Assembly: GCA_944470555.2 (NCBI GenBank) | Contig: OX104132.1 | Location: forward strand, 16,253,755-16,317,754 | Direction: 5' to 3' | DNA from: Heterobilharzia americana | Taxonomy: Eukaryota > Platyhelminthes > Trematoda > Strigeidida > Schistosomatidae | DNA length: 64,000 bases | Shown here: one piece after another, positions 34,020 through 46,400 of the stretch | Layout: each line of letters begins with the position of its first letter | Position numbering within the stretch: the first letter of the stretch is position 1 | Program-made: the position numbers and the translations under genes | The notes under the pieces: generated by a model | Told to the model about the DNA's origin: nothing | Seen by the model: only the letters and a program-made list of their open reading frames with translations | Database searches by the model: none

Positions 34020-35495
34020 ATCCTGAGCGGAATATTAAAGTTGGCTTCCCAACTCTGACCTAAGTTGTGAAGGCCATAAATAGCTCTGAAACAACGACGA
34101 ACAGCAGGGTCCGATAGACCGGTACCAGTAGTGATCAAGGGTTATTAACTGGGCTAACTGAAGTCTTAGCTAGCGTATAGCAATCAAAAATAATTCCTTT
34201 GAGCTGATCTCAATCACTGGTTATCCTAGTTTCTAAAAAGAGAGAAATCTCCCTGTGACAACCCCAGGAATGTAGTGTATAAGATATTAGGTCCTACAAA
34301 CATTCAACGCCCAAGAGAAACTCAGGAATAGAGAAACCGAGAAGACCAGGCAGGTTTCAGATCTAGTCGGGGTGTGCCGACCAGGTATTCACCCTTGAAA
34401 TGGTGGAGAATATTTGCAGCTCAGATTCACGATCTTGGTTGTATTGTGTTCTTTGAGCTGGATGGATATTCATCCTAAATCAGGTCTTGGAATAGATATA
34501 ACTACTGGCGCTCGACACTAGCTATTTCTTGACCTGGAGGCGACTTTGAACCCCGTTGATTGAGTGGTTTTACAACTCTTAAGTGGAAAATGTTGCCGGG
34601 CAAGTACATCACACTGTGAAAGGCTCTGTCTTCGAACACCCCACGGCATATTAAATCCTATGATGAGTCACCAGGTGGGTTGTGTATATCGGTTGGTGTC
34701 CAGTTAGTTCATTCCTACTTAGTCTCGTTATAGACGTACTTATGGAGGTCCGTGTGGTTTGCTTTTAGAGATTGATCGCCACAGAAGACTCTTCAGTAGA
34801 CTCAGAGTACTCAAGCGACATGGTTTTGTTAGTTGAAGATGATTGCAGGACTCAGTCTTCTGGATACAGAATGGTTGAAATGGATTTCTCATCGTTCTGA
34901 CGCAAGTTGTTGCTCCAGGACTGATCAGGATGGATGCTCCATCTAACAATAGGGAGTGATGTGGTTGATCGTGTTGGCCATTTCAACTACTTAGGAAGTC
35001 AAATCTGTCTTGGTGGGTCAGTGACCGACGAATTCTCGTCACATGCACTAAAAGCTCGCGTAGCTTTCGGTAACTTATCAGATCGGCGTGATCAATTTTT
35101 TATTTAGGTCTTAGTTAGCAATGTAGTCGAAAGGAGCAAAATGCTTGAGAGTAAAAACATCCCCAACAAAAGTGAAAGACATGAAGAGGCTTCAGGTATT
35201 CAACTACTATTGTCTCCACGGCACAAGCCATCAGTTGTGGTATCACTTCCCCAGTACTGTAAAAGTTAGGCGTAGAGTTTTAAGCAAAAGAGAAATGATG
35301 GTTAGTGAGGTTGTGAATCTTCATCTACTGGGTTAGCGATACTCATACCCAGTCACCGTCTACCTCAGCGCTCAGTGTTGTGTGAAATAGGTTTAAAGTG
35401 GAAAAGGTTTAGAGGTGGAAAGACTAAAGTAGCACAAGTTCATGACATTTCTGTCTCTTGGTCTGAGCTGTGTAGAGAAATGTAAACTTCGCTGT
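34020..35495 (+). mobile_element. RTE (SR2-like) LINE reverse transcriptase, decayed
   Basis: Plus-strand peptides in order: SLVIPVSKKREISLCDNPRN, a QAGFRSSRGVPTR-like block (34345-34385), YLGSQICLGGSVTDEFSSHA (about 34990-35050) and AFGNLSDRRDQFF (35062-35100), then a TSPTKVKDMKRLQVFNYY thumb segment (35151-35210). Frames shift repeatedly. It ends about 35490, where a second RTE copy starts. Confidence 0.75.
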
Positions 35496-36215
35496 TTCGG
35501 TTAACATGACAATCAAAATCAGTAGTTTGCGCCACCTATGGCGCCGCCGTGATATTCGTTTGTCTATTAAGGGTCACGTGTACTGCACAGCAGTCCGCTC
35601 TGTTCTGCTGTATGGCTGTGAAACATGGCCATTGAAAGTGGAAGACATGAGAAGGTTACAGGTATTTGACCACCGTTGCCTTCGTAGTATAGGACGTATT
35701 CCGTGGTGTCACCATGTGAGTAATGCAGAAGTTAGGTGTAGAGTTTTGGGGAGAAGAGGTAAGTCAGTTGACGAGGTTACACAATGTTGGCTGAGGTGGG
35801 TCCAGGCTGGAAAAAGGCCCGAGGTGGCCAGACTAAAACATGGCACCAATGTATGAAGTCTCTGACTGTTGGTTTAAGCCATGTAGGACGATGCAGGCTA
35901 GGTGGTTGGGGTCCACGGGACAGGAGAAACCAGTGGTTGGAGACCGTAGGTGATATGGCTCAGAACCGAAGTCAGTGGCGCAGATGTATACACACATTAT
36001 CCTCATCTTAACTACACTATACCGAATCTCACCATTTTGTCACTCCTCTTTCCTTTCTTCTCGTACTTTATATTTCTTTTGACTGCATTCACTTATCTTC
36101 ATCCTTCGCCTCACTACCTTTTTACTTGATGTGCTGATATGAGGTATGGCAACTCGGACCGTTACGCAGTAATGCCTGGTCCTATGTTGATAATGATGAT
36201 GATGATGAGTTGGAG
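35496..36215 (+). mobile_element. RTE (SR2-like) LINE 3' end with TGA-repeat tail
   Basis: The open frame at 35506-35856 reads [20 protein letters not shown] and [20 protein letters not shown]. After a frameshift it continues at 35784-36011 with [18 protein letters not shown] and DMAQNRSQWRRCIHTLS, the end of the RTE ORF. The 3' untranslated region ends in ATGATGATGATGATG at about 36194-36208, the simple-repeat tail typical of RTE elements. It is among the best preserved copies here and is mirrored by 54950-55740. Confidence 0.85.
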
Positions 36216-36554
36216 GCCTAATATTTGGCTGAAAATCGATCTCATTATATCAGAGGCATCCACACATCATCTTCATTATCCTGCCAAATTTTATTGTTCC
36301 GTCCTTTTTTCTCGTTAACTACTTCACACTGCTGTTACTCTTTTCTCTCGTCTTGTTCCATTGTATCCTGATGAACTGAAATGAGGTGTTGTCATTTGAT
36401 CTATTACTTAGTGATGCCAGGTTCCCTTGATGATGCTGACTAGCTAGGAATCATTGATTGCGGTCAGCTCGTGACTAGGTTTAAAGTCAATCATAATATT
36501 TCGGATACATACATTTGTTGTCGTTCTGTAGGTATGAATACGTACTTCTCACCT

Positions 36555-36960
36555 GCGAATCGAGGTGGCCAGACTAAAACACGCCACCAATGTATGAAGT
36601 CATTGGCTGTTGGTTTAAGCCATATGGGGTGATGCAGATTAGCTGGTTGGGGTCCACGGGACAAGAGAAACCAGTGTTGGAGACTCTAGGTGATTTTGTT
36701 CAGAACCGATGTCAGTGGCGCAGATGTATGCATACATTATCCTCATCTTAGCGACGCTATACCGAATCTCACCATTTTCTCATTCTTCCTTTCTCTCTTT
36801 GAGTACATTGTATTTGTTTTTGATTGAATTTTCTTTTCTCCATCTTCCACTTCACTGCCTTTTTACTTGATGTAGTGATATGACGTGTAGTAACTCGGAC
36901 CGTTACGCAGTAATGCCTGGGTCTGTGTTGATTTTGATGATAGTGATGATTACCTGCGAA
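36555..36960 (+). mobile_element. RTE LINE 3' end, shorter copy
   Basis: It starts inside the GGTGGCCAGACTAAAACA segment of the ORF end and runs to a TGATAGTGATGATT tail. It is collinear with 35815-36215 and lies 210 bases upstream of the SRRT start codon region. Confidence 0.8.
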
Positions 36961-37150
36961 TGCCTTTCATATATATTTCCAATATTTTTCCTGTATTGTG
37001 GCACTGGACACTTTCACAGCTTAAATTAGTATACCTCTATAATCGATTCTACTTCGGTTTGTCTGTTTACTCATAACATTTGATCTGTTTTCGGTAACGG
37101 ATAGCGTTTCATGAATTGTATTCAACCACTTTCTTTCGTCTTTTTAACAG

Positions 37151-37423
37151 TAATCAGTAAATCGTGCATGACATGGTGTCCGGGAAAGATCCGAATACTG
37201 TGGACACACAAGACCCTGTAAAAAGTACAGTCCCGAATTATGGATATTCTCTGCGTAAAGGTGATTTTGCGCAAAGACCCATGTCCATGAAAAAGTTTCT
37301 TGAACCCTTCGACCACAGCAGCTTGACAAATACGGAAGCTGGGGAAAAATATGCAGCCTACAAAGCCAGTTTTATTCGTCAGCAGCTGGAGGAATTTTTC
37401 GAGCGAAATAAAGCACATGCATG
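37151..37423 (+). CDS. SRRT: SRRT exon 1 (coding from 37173; residues 1-84)
   Basis: A strong pyrimidine tract and AG at 37126-37150 suggest that the exon begins at 37151, with 22 bases of 5' untranslated sequence. The short upstream ATG at 37168 opens an 18-codon out-of-frame reading. The exon encodes the ARS2 N-terminal helices ([31 protein letters not shown]). It ends two bases into the Trp codon before GTATGT. Confidence 0.85.
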
Positions 37424-40400
37424 GTATGTATTTGACATATATGTACGTAAATGGATTTCAACACTAGTAGGGTTGGTATGTTCTCGAGGTATTTTAGAGT
37501 TTTGGATGCAGATTAGATGTTTTTCGTCACATGCCAGTAAAGTGTATTCACAACTGCAATGTATCTCATGCCTCTGAATATTTAAACTTGGTTGTATCTA
37601 ACTGTATTGAACGTTACCATAGTGAAAATCATAACGAGTCAACCCTGCGAGTACTTTTTATCTGATGAAACTTCTACTAATTTGATCCACGATTGTTGCG
37701 TTATAACTGTCCACCTAAAGTTGTATTTTATTTTTCTGAAATTTATTGCAACTGTCTTCCATCGTATAGCTGATATGTATGTAATTTGGGATACCATATT
37801 ATGTTAATTACTTACTGTGAAATGTGGCAACTTAAACTAATGCACTTGTGTGCTATGTTCTGCGTTGATTTCTCTGTCATGTTAAGCAGCTACCGTTTTC
37901 TGTACATGTTTTAGTGAGTTGCATTCAACATTCACTTACGGATTACGTAGTCTTTTGGTGTGTTGCGTTTTTATCTTTTCATTTTAACTTATAATGATGA
38001 ATGATATTTCTAAGGAGATAGCTCACATTAGATTTGGTATATCTGTCATTTATTATGAGAGAGAGGAGAGATCGGCTCAGCAACCTTGCGCACAATCGTG
38101 CATTAGACAATAAGCCACATCCATTCTGTAAGGGCTCATGATACTACCTGGCTATGCAAGTCTCGGTAAGTGGTGTTCGAACCCTTGCCCCACTGGTTGG
38201 AATCAGCTCCCTAGACCATTGAGCCATAGGTCGCTCATTTGTTATAGAAACAATATACTGTCTTCTGCATCACATACAATCCTTCTCCGAAGGACAGGAT
38301 AATGTTCAACCACTACTGCATTCAACTAATTATTACTTTATTTAGTGGCATCCTTATAGTTCATTTGGCTGATATTTTGTCTATGTTCTCCCAACTTGGC
38401 CTTTTATCTGCAAAAAGGTGAAAGTCAGTCAACTTCGTCAGAGTGTAAAGCTGTTGGATTTAGATGTGTGAGACTCAAATGTGATTACTTATGCGGTACA
38501 AAGCTGATTAACGATTCGATGAAGTTTTACTAATGTGTAACTACAAATTGACATCTCAAGATATAGTAGTCATAAGTAAAGATTAGAGAATAGTAGTATC
38601 TAAACATTCGACTCTGTAGGTAATTAAAATTTAATTAACAGTTCTTGTCTCGTTTATCCTAGATTATGTAGTTTCCAATTTGTTAAAGTCGCATGGAATA
38701 TGTGACGGACAAATTTACAATTCCTTATTCACTTCCATCACTCTTGTCGAATTCAGGTTTCGTGAAAAATACCATCCAGACTATTGTACAGAATTATCAT
38801 CTTGTACGAAGTTATTTGAAAAACGTTTAGAAATTTTCATGGAATTCTATAAGAATGGCTATCTTAACAATCTACATTTAACCAGTGGTTATGAAAGTGA
38901 AATTGTTCGTCTGTTAGATATGGGTAAGTGATGTATTCCCAAAACTTTTTGACATTTTATCATGTCTTAATTTATTAACTGTGAACAAATAACTCTAAAT
39001 ATAGTTTTCGTTATTACGGGCTGGTGGCATCTTTTATTGCATTTTTTGGACTCTTAGATACTGTGTATCGACAGACTCTTTTCGAATCGCACCAAGCACT
39101 TTGCAATCTACTAGCTAAAATCTTTTTATGTTCCATTCGGAAGTTCCTGATTATTATGGATTTTAAAATTAGGAGAAAATAGGTGTGTAGTTTTTATATA
39201 TGTTTCAGCATTTTCCAGTTCATTTCAATACGGATCGAATCGATATGCACTGACTGACAAAATCAACGTCGAACCTCGCACACAACTGTATGGACTCAGG
39301 TTGCCACACTTGACATTAGTGCATAAAGAAAGGGTGGATAGAAAAGGAGCGACATCAAAGTAGACAGAGTAATGTGTGAGAATAAAAAAAGCTGAAGATA
39401 AAGGTGAGTGGAAATATTCAAGCTATAGATGATATGAAGGAGTGAATACATGTGCGCCATTTTGACTGATTTTCAGCGATGTCACTAAGAGTCCTCAACC
39501 ACTGATTTCTTTCGTGTCTCGGGAACTCCATGAAGGTAGTTAATGTCTCCGCACATGACTCAGACCAACAGTCAGAGCTTTGTGGACTGGTGGCCTGTCT
39601 TGTTCTGACTGCCCTAAACGCTGTTCCAACCTAAGCCAACTTTCTGTAGCATGGCTGTGTGAAGTAGGCGGTGACAGAGGAGCATGCTCAGTACATGTGT
39701 AAGCCATTTCAGTTGATTAAGATTCGCAACCTTGTCAATCGACTTGACTATCTTGCCTGACCTCAACATTGGACATACGAAGAAGTGCGCTCAGCAACCG
39801 TATGCGCGTTCGTACAGTAGGCAATATGTTAGAATTATTATGTAAAGGGTGCTGATGCTACCTGTTTGCTTAAACACTGATATGTGGAGCGGGGTTCAAA
39901 CCCAGAACCCATTATTTGGTCGTTCCTATACCGGTGAACCACAGCCCACTATTTCAATACCAAGTATAATCATTTCAAATGGAGTTGGGTTAGAAAAAAA
40001 ACAAGGTTGAACAGATGGAAACTTGACATCAGTGCATAAAGTTTCTGATCGTTGGTTAGAGTTATTTTGGGAAATATATAGGCTTCGCGTTTAGCTTCGT
40101 GTGAAAACCGAAATCGATGGTTGGAGAATGTAGGTAATATGGCTGAGAATCGACCTCAATGTTGGAAATATATCTACACATTATTTCCATCCTTATCGTT
40201 GTAACCACCTTTCGTTATTGGATTTAATTGTCTTATGGCTTCCTACAAGTCTCGACGATATTCCATTTCTTTGTTTTTCCTATTGTTTTTTCTAACATCT
40301 TCATGTGCTGATATAAGGTGTGGTAACTTGGAATGTTACTCAGTAATACCAGGTCCCAAATTTATATTGACTGACTGAGATCTGGAGTTGCCGAGTCACG

Positions 40401-43400
40401 TCGCTTGAACCCGATCTAGAGGTTCGTAATCCACCAGCAGATGGTAGAATAAAACAAACACCTCTCGTCTAACCACCTCTCGCTTCTAACTAGTCTTCAG
40501 TGTTACCGAGCAGTGGACGGTATAGAGGTTGCTGAGAGGAGCAACAAAAGCATAGCAGTGAAATGATGGTGGTATATCAGTAGTCAGTAGTTAATTTCTT
40601 GGTTTGAGGCTTCATTAGTAGAGAACCAAGCGTGTAGGAAATCTGATGCCTTCATTCCGGTGTTATATCACCATGAGTTGTTTGAAACCTGGGATATTGT
40701 CCGAGCACTCAGAAATAAGCAGACAGTTGTTTTAGTGGGTCATTTCCTGAGTATTTAACGTGAAGTTTAATTCACATTGCATTCTCGTAGTTGTAGGTGA
40801 CATGGTAAGGTTCGTATGCTATTCATTCCCTCTTTCCTGGAGCACATATTCCCTGCTTGTTTGGAATAAGAGCTTTTCAACCCCCCCCAAGTGTATCCTC
40901 TGAATCCATCAATCTGGTGATGTGCCGGATATCCGCTTTCATGTGAAGGCGGTGTATGGGTCCTCATTGGAAGAGGCTGTGAATACGTAACTATGAAAAC
41001 ATTTCATAATCGTGACCATAATTGGAGATTTAACGAACGATTCCTAACTGTAAGGTTTACTAAATAATAAATTAAATCTCATAAATGTTCACTTTGTAAT
41101 GTTTATTCTCATCGAGATTTACTGGCTAACTTAGTCTTCCTTCATCGTTAAAAGTTGCAATCAAGCTTGCTGGTGGTACTGAGGAAGATTTCATTCTTTT
41201 GGATAAACTAAATGAAGATCAAAATTCGAATGATTTCAGTATGATTATCGAAGAGTCTAGTCATCAACAGGAGAGGAATTATGAAGCATCGAACAATGGG
41301 GTTCAGTCATCAGAAGTTCAACAGGCTCAACAAATTCAAAAGAACTCTGATAAAAAGCTTACAAAGAAAGCAGTTAGTTTTTTTATTTTTATTTTATAAC
41401 CTAGTTCAAAGTATATATGTATCAGCTACTTTTTAGTTGGTAACTGCCATTGAATTCTGGCTTATCAAGTGTTGTTATGGGATACCCAAGATGCATATAT
41501 TTCATAGGTTTCTGGTGTTTTTAATAGGATATCGTCCATGTATATTAACAGATAAGTACCTCAGAAAAGCTGTTTAAAGTATAACTTTTAACTTTCAGTC
41601 GTCAGCTTACTTCGACCTCGTCTATTTCTAATTGTTCTAAAATGATATCTACTATTGCTTATTAGTTAAAAGAGAAGATTGTTATACCTTTCACATTTAC
41701 TTCGTAGTGGTACCTATAGTGTATTAGAGGGTACTAAAAAAGAGGAATAACTGAAATAACAGAATCATTCATAGTCTTAAAACGTCATACTTTTAGTTGC
41801 GAACCTCACAATATGTTCAAGCTATTAATAATTATCCATAGAGATGTTTAACATAAAATGGTTGCATTGGTTTGTCAGATATAATGTTCACTGATGTTAG
41901 GCTACTGTGTTTTTTGGTGATCTTCAGTATATGTGTCATCAGAATCACTATAATGACAAATTTTACGACAATAACTTGTCAGCTTCTATGCACAAAAGCG
42001 ATAATCTACCTTGGAAGTGAGTGCATGAAAAATGCTTGACCAAATTGACAAGTTCCATAGACTTAAACTGATCACTCGACTTAGATTTATATCTTCTATT
42101 ATTTTCAACGAAGTTTATTTTTTATACAGTAGACTATAAATTTTTGTGTGTTTTTCTTATTTTTAGAAGCCTAAAACAGGTTCAAAACAAAACTCAAAAT
42201 CACAAAGCGAAAGGAGTCAAAAGTTGAGAAACCACTGCGTGATAAAGATGATGATGAAGAAGAAGAAGGTGAAGATAGTAGTTTAAGTGAGGATGAAGAA
42301 AGTAATAGTAGCGGAAGTGATAGTGCGAATAGTCATAGTAGAAGTTCTGATTCAAGTAGTAGTAGTAGTGATAGCAACAGCACTGGCAGTAGCAGTAGTG
42401 ATAGCAGTGATGATGACAGTAGCAGTAGTAGTAACAGTGATGGTGAGAAGAAAAGAGAAAAGAGTAGCACTTCAGAAGGTAGCAGTGACAGTAGTGATGA
42501 TGGGACAACAATTAAAAAACGAAGAAAGAAGCATTCCAAGATATCTAAGAAAGGTGTAAAGAGTGATGATCAGAATAATTCCAAAATTTCTTCTGCTACT
42601 CATCATAATCGTCGTCATCATCATCGTAGAAGTCATCATTCCAACGAACAAGAACAAGTTTTCACGTTTAGTTCCTCTGAAACTCAAGTCACGGCTTATC
42701 ATAACCATCATCAGAGTGAGGATGAAAGCGGTAAAGTTCTTAGTGAAAAGAATATTGCATGTGAAAACATGCCACTTGACTCAGAAGAATCAAACAGAGT
42801 GCAAACAGTTAATTTGCAATCCAAACCATCAAATTCAATGGATGGTGATGATGATAACGGTAGTCCAAAACCCATGGATTTAGATGTTCCATCCGAAGAC
42901 AAGCCAAGTGAAGGTCAACTTAGAGAATCAACAGTCAATGAACAAACACGTCGCCCTATTCATTATACTACTTTACTATTTCTACCACATATTCCATTCA
43001 ACACTTTCAAACGAGATCTGGTTTCTGTAAGTTAATAGACATTTTTATTTTGTTTTTAAAGAAACCTGTCATAATCAACTGTAAAGAAAATAAGTTCCCA
43101 TGCTTTTGAATAACACAAATGGTAGAAATCTACAAGACTCATATAATTATGGAATATTTAAGTAGTAGTCAATATGAAAGGATGAAAAATAAGTGAGAAT
43201 GTTCAATTCTTCTTAGAATAAGGTGAATAGTGATTTCAGACCAGGACTCCTCTCTCTGACTTGCACCACCCAGTGACTCCATAGATTAGTGCTCATATGA
43301 CTACGGTTAAACTCTAGCCTATACTTGTTTTAATAAGCGTTTCACTTTGTAGTAAATCTGTTGTTGAGCCTTCTACGTTTTAGCGATTTCATATTATTTT

Positions 43401-46400
43401 TCTTCAAGATGTCATCAGTCACTTCCATTAGTCAAGTCATATGTCTGAAACCTTGTCTGTTGCTTTTTGAAGTTATCTGTAATAAAGTAACTTAAGTGCT
43501 ACCATCACACCAACAATGTGTCGCTCTGACAGAATTTCGTTTCGTTTCGTTTCGTTTACTCCGCCCAGTACTGTCAAAAGTCTTCATACAGTAAGCTTTG
43601 TACAAAAGTATGCAGTGGATTGAGTTTCACTAAATTTAATTAGAATAAATTTCTCATCCTTGTGATGAATTTCTCCACTGTTATCATGTCCTAATTTTAA
43701 TCTCTAGAGGCAGCTGTTGTTTAAAATGATATGGTAACTGACTGACTAACGAAGTCAACGTCGAACCTCGTACATAGCTGTATCGACTCAAGTTGCCACA
43801 CTTGACATTAGTACATAAAGAAAAGGTGGATAGAAAAGGAGCGACATCAAAGTAGACAGAGTAATGTGTGAGAATAAAAAAGCTGAAGATAAAGGTTAGT
43901 GGAAATATTCAAGCTATAAATGATGTGAAGGAGTGAATACATGTGCGCCATTTTGACTGATTTTCAGCGATGTCACTAAGAGTCCTCAACCACTGATTTC
44001 TTTCGTGTCTCGGGAACTCCATGAAGGTAGTTAATGTCTCCGCACATGACTCAGACCAACAGTCAGAGACTTTGTGGACTGGTGGCCTGTCTTGTTCTGA
44101 CTGCCCTAAACGCTGTTCCAACCTAAGCCAACTTTCTGTAGCATGGCTGTGTGAAGTAGGCGGTGACAGAGGAGCATGCTCAGTACATGTGTAAGCCATT
44201 TCAGTTGATTAAGATTCGCAACCTTGTCAATCGACTTACCTATTTTGTCTAGTACCCTTCGCCTGACCTCTACATCGCTCACACGATGTTCCCACCAAAC
44301 GCGAGCAGTGTTACGTAAACATCTGTAGTCGAAACCCTGTGACCGCCTCATGTCTTCTACTTTTAACGACCATGTCTCACAGCAATATAACAGGATAGAA
44401 CGGACGGCAACGCAGTATACTTGTCTTTCGATAGGTAGTTGGATATATTAGCTATAGGCGCTACAGGTGAATCAAGTTGACGAATGGCAAACGGGCCTTC
44501 TATACTCGAGCTGAGATTTTGTCAGCGACCACCCAGTGCGGGATGATACAACTGCTCAAGTAAGTGAAGTCGTCGAAACATTCCATCAATTCACTGCCCA
44601 TCACTAAACTGGAGGTTCTGGCAGAAGACCAGTCGTGAAGCATCGTTTTACATTTGACAGGTGCCAGCTGAACGCATACCAAACACTCTCAGATTTCTGT
44701 TCAGCGCGTTCAGAAGACGCTGCATTTTGTCAGCATCTTCACTCAGCAAGACAATATCGTCTGCATACTCCAAGTCAACCGGATGACCTCTCGGTGAAGT
44801 CAATGAAATTATGTCTATTAGTATGTCTGTAAGGAAGTTAAATAGAAATGGTGACAGTTGGCATCTCTGGCGCACACCCCTGGTTGTCGTCAATTCAGAT
44901 GACAACTCTCCATAAACCCTGACACAGCTGCATGAGTTCGAGTAGAGAGCTTTCACAGTCAAACACTGCCACAATGCCTCATGGTCAACACAGTGAAATA
45001 CCATCTTTATGTCAAAAAATATGGCAAGTGTCGGCTGCTGGTAAGTATAGTGTAGAGTTAGCTACCTTATTGTGGGATCTGCTTGTCAGCATTTCTTCTT
45101 TTGAAAAAATGTAGCTATTTAACCATGGGTATTATCATACATTTGACTGTGGATATTACTTAATAGCTATCTCTTCACGATGAGACATGAGTAATTCATA
45201 TGTAATCTATTGTAACTGAACTTGGTACGTGTTGTATGTACTAGGCTATGATTATTGCTTGGTCGATCGGAATACAGTAGGTGGAGTGAGTTTCGAATCC
45301 GTGACCTATTGCTTGAAAGTTGGTTATTCAAGTCAACTAACCGTCACTGTAGTTATTGACATTGGTTCAGAGCAATGAATCAATGTTTGAAAATATAGTA
45401 CCTAGATTTCTGAACCACATTACCACTCTTGTTTATTACTTTGGTAGTAGCATAAAACGATTATCTGATGTGGTAATATCCAATTAACTACTGATTTGTG
45501 TTCATGCATATGGTTCGCTGAGTTAGTCTTTGTTAAGAAGGTTAGAATGCAGCACATATCGTTAATGACATTAAACTATGATTAGGAGAATTTCGTCACG
45601 TTTACAACGCGTATCTATCATTCATTTTTTTCAACATTTACTTCAGTTAATTAATGAAGGTAAAAAAATACTGATGCTTTTTTTCAGATAAACATCTACC
45701 GTATGCTATCAGTTTGGTCCGTTTAATAAACCTTTGTATAACTTATGATTTATCGGTTTATATATTTTTGACTAAATAACCAATAGATCCGAAGTTCAAG
45801 CGCACTTCATTATGCTTTAGCCTAGACAACGGCTGGGATAATCTAAGAACCCTTACACTCATTATCTCAAGTAATTGACTGACTATCAAGCAACTATTTT
45901 TTTTATCCAAACCGCTTTCTTTTCATTTGAAAACTGGACAATTGGATAGTATCATAAGACTTCATACATTAAATTTTACTTAGCCTAGTACATAGACCCC
46001 TTACGACAAAGATGGGTGAGATTTTATCTTTGATTTACTTGTATTATCATACGATTTCACATATCTATTTATGATTGTTAGATTCAATTAAAGGAGTTAG
46101 ATTCAGGTTGTTATTACTCTCCAGCTTTAATCGTTTGAAGTTGTATTAAACTTCAGAAGGAATCTCATTTTGAAATATCATTGTTCAAAAGAATTCAAGC
46201 TCAATCTAGGGTGACTGTAAAGGCCACTCTAGGAACGGATGAGACAACCAATGACATCCCTTTATTTTATGGAGAATTACTTTTCCAGGCGAAATACCGA
46301 AGACTGATTAGTCATTTCATCAGTTGCTAGGGTGGTCCTTTAAATCGCTCCTCAATCTATGAGTGTAACTCTCTTTATGCAGACAGAATTTTATTTCGGG

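Noticed and set aside
42200..42711. Overlapping long frames of Tyr/His, Leu/Ser or Val/Ile composition on both strands.
   Set aside because: They are shadow frames of the AGT/AGC-rich SRRT exon 4, not separate genes.
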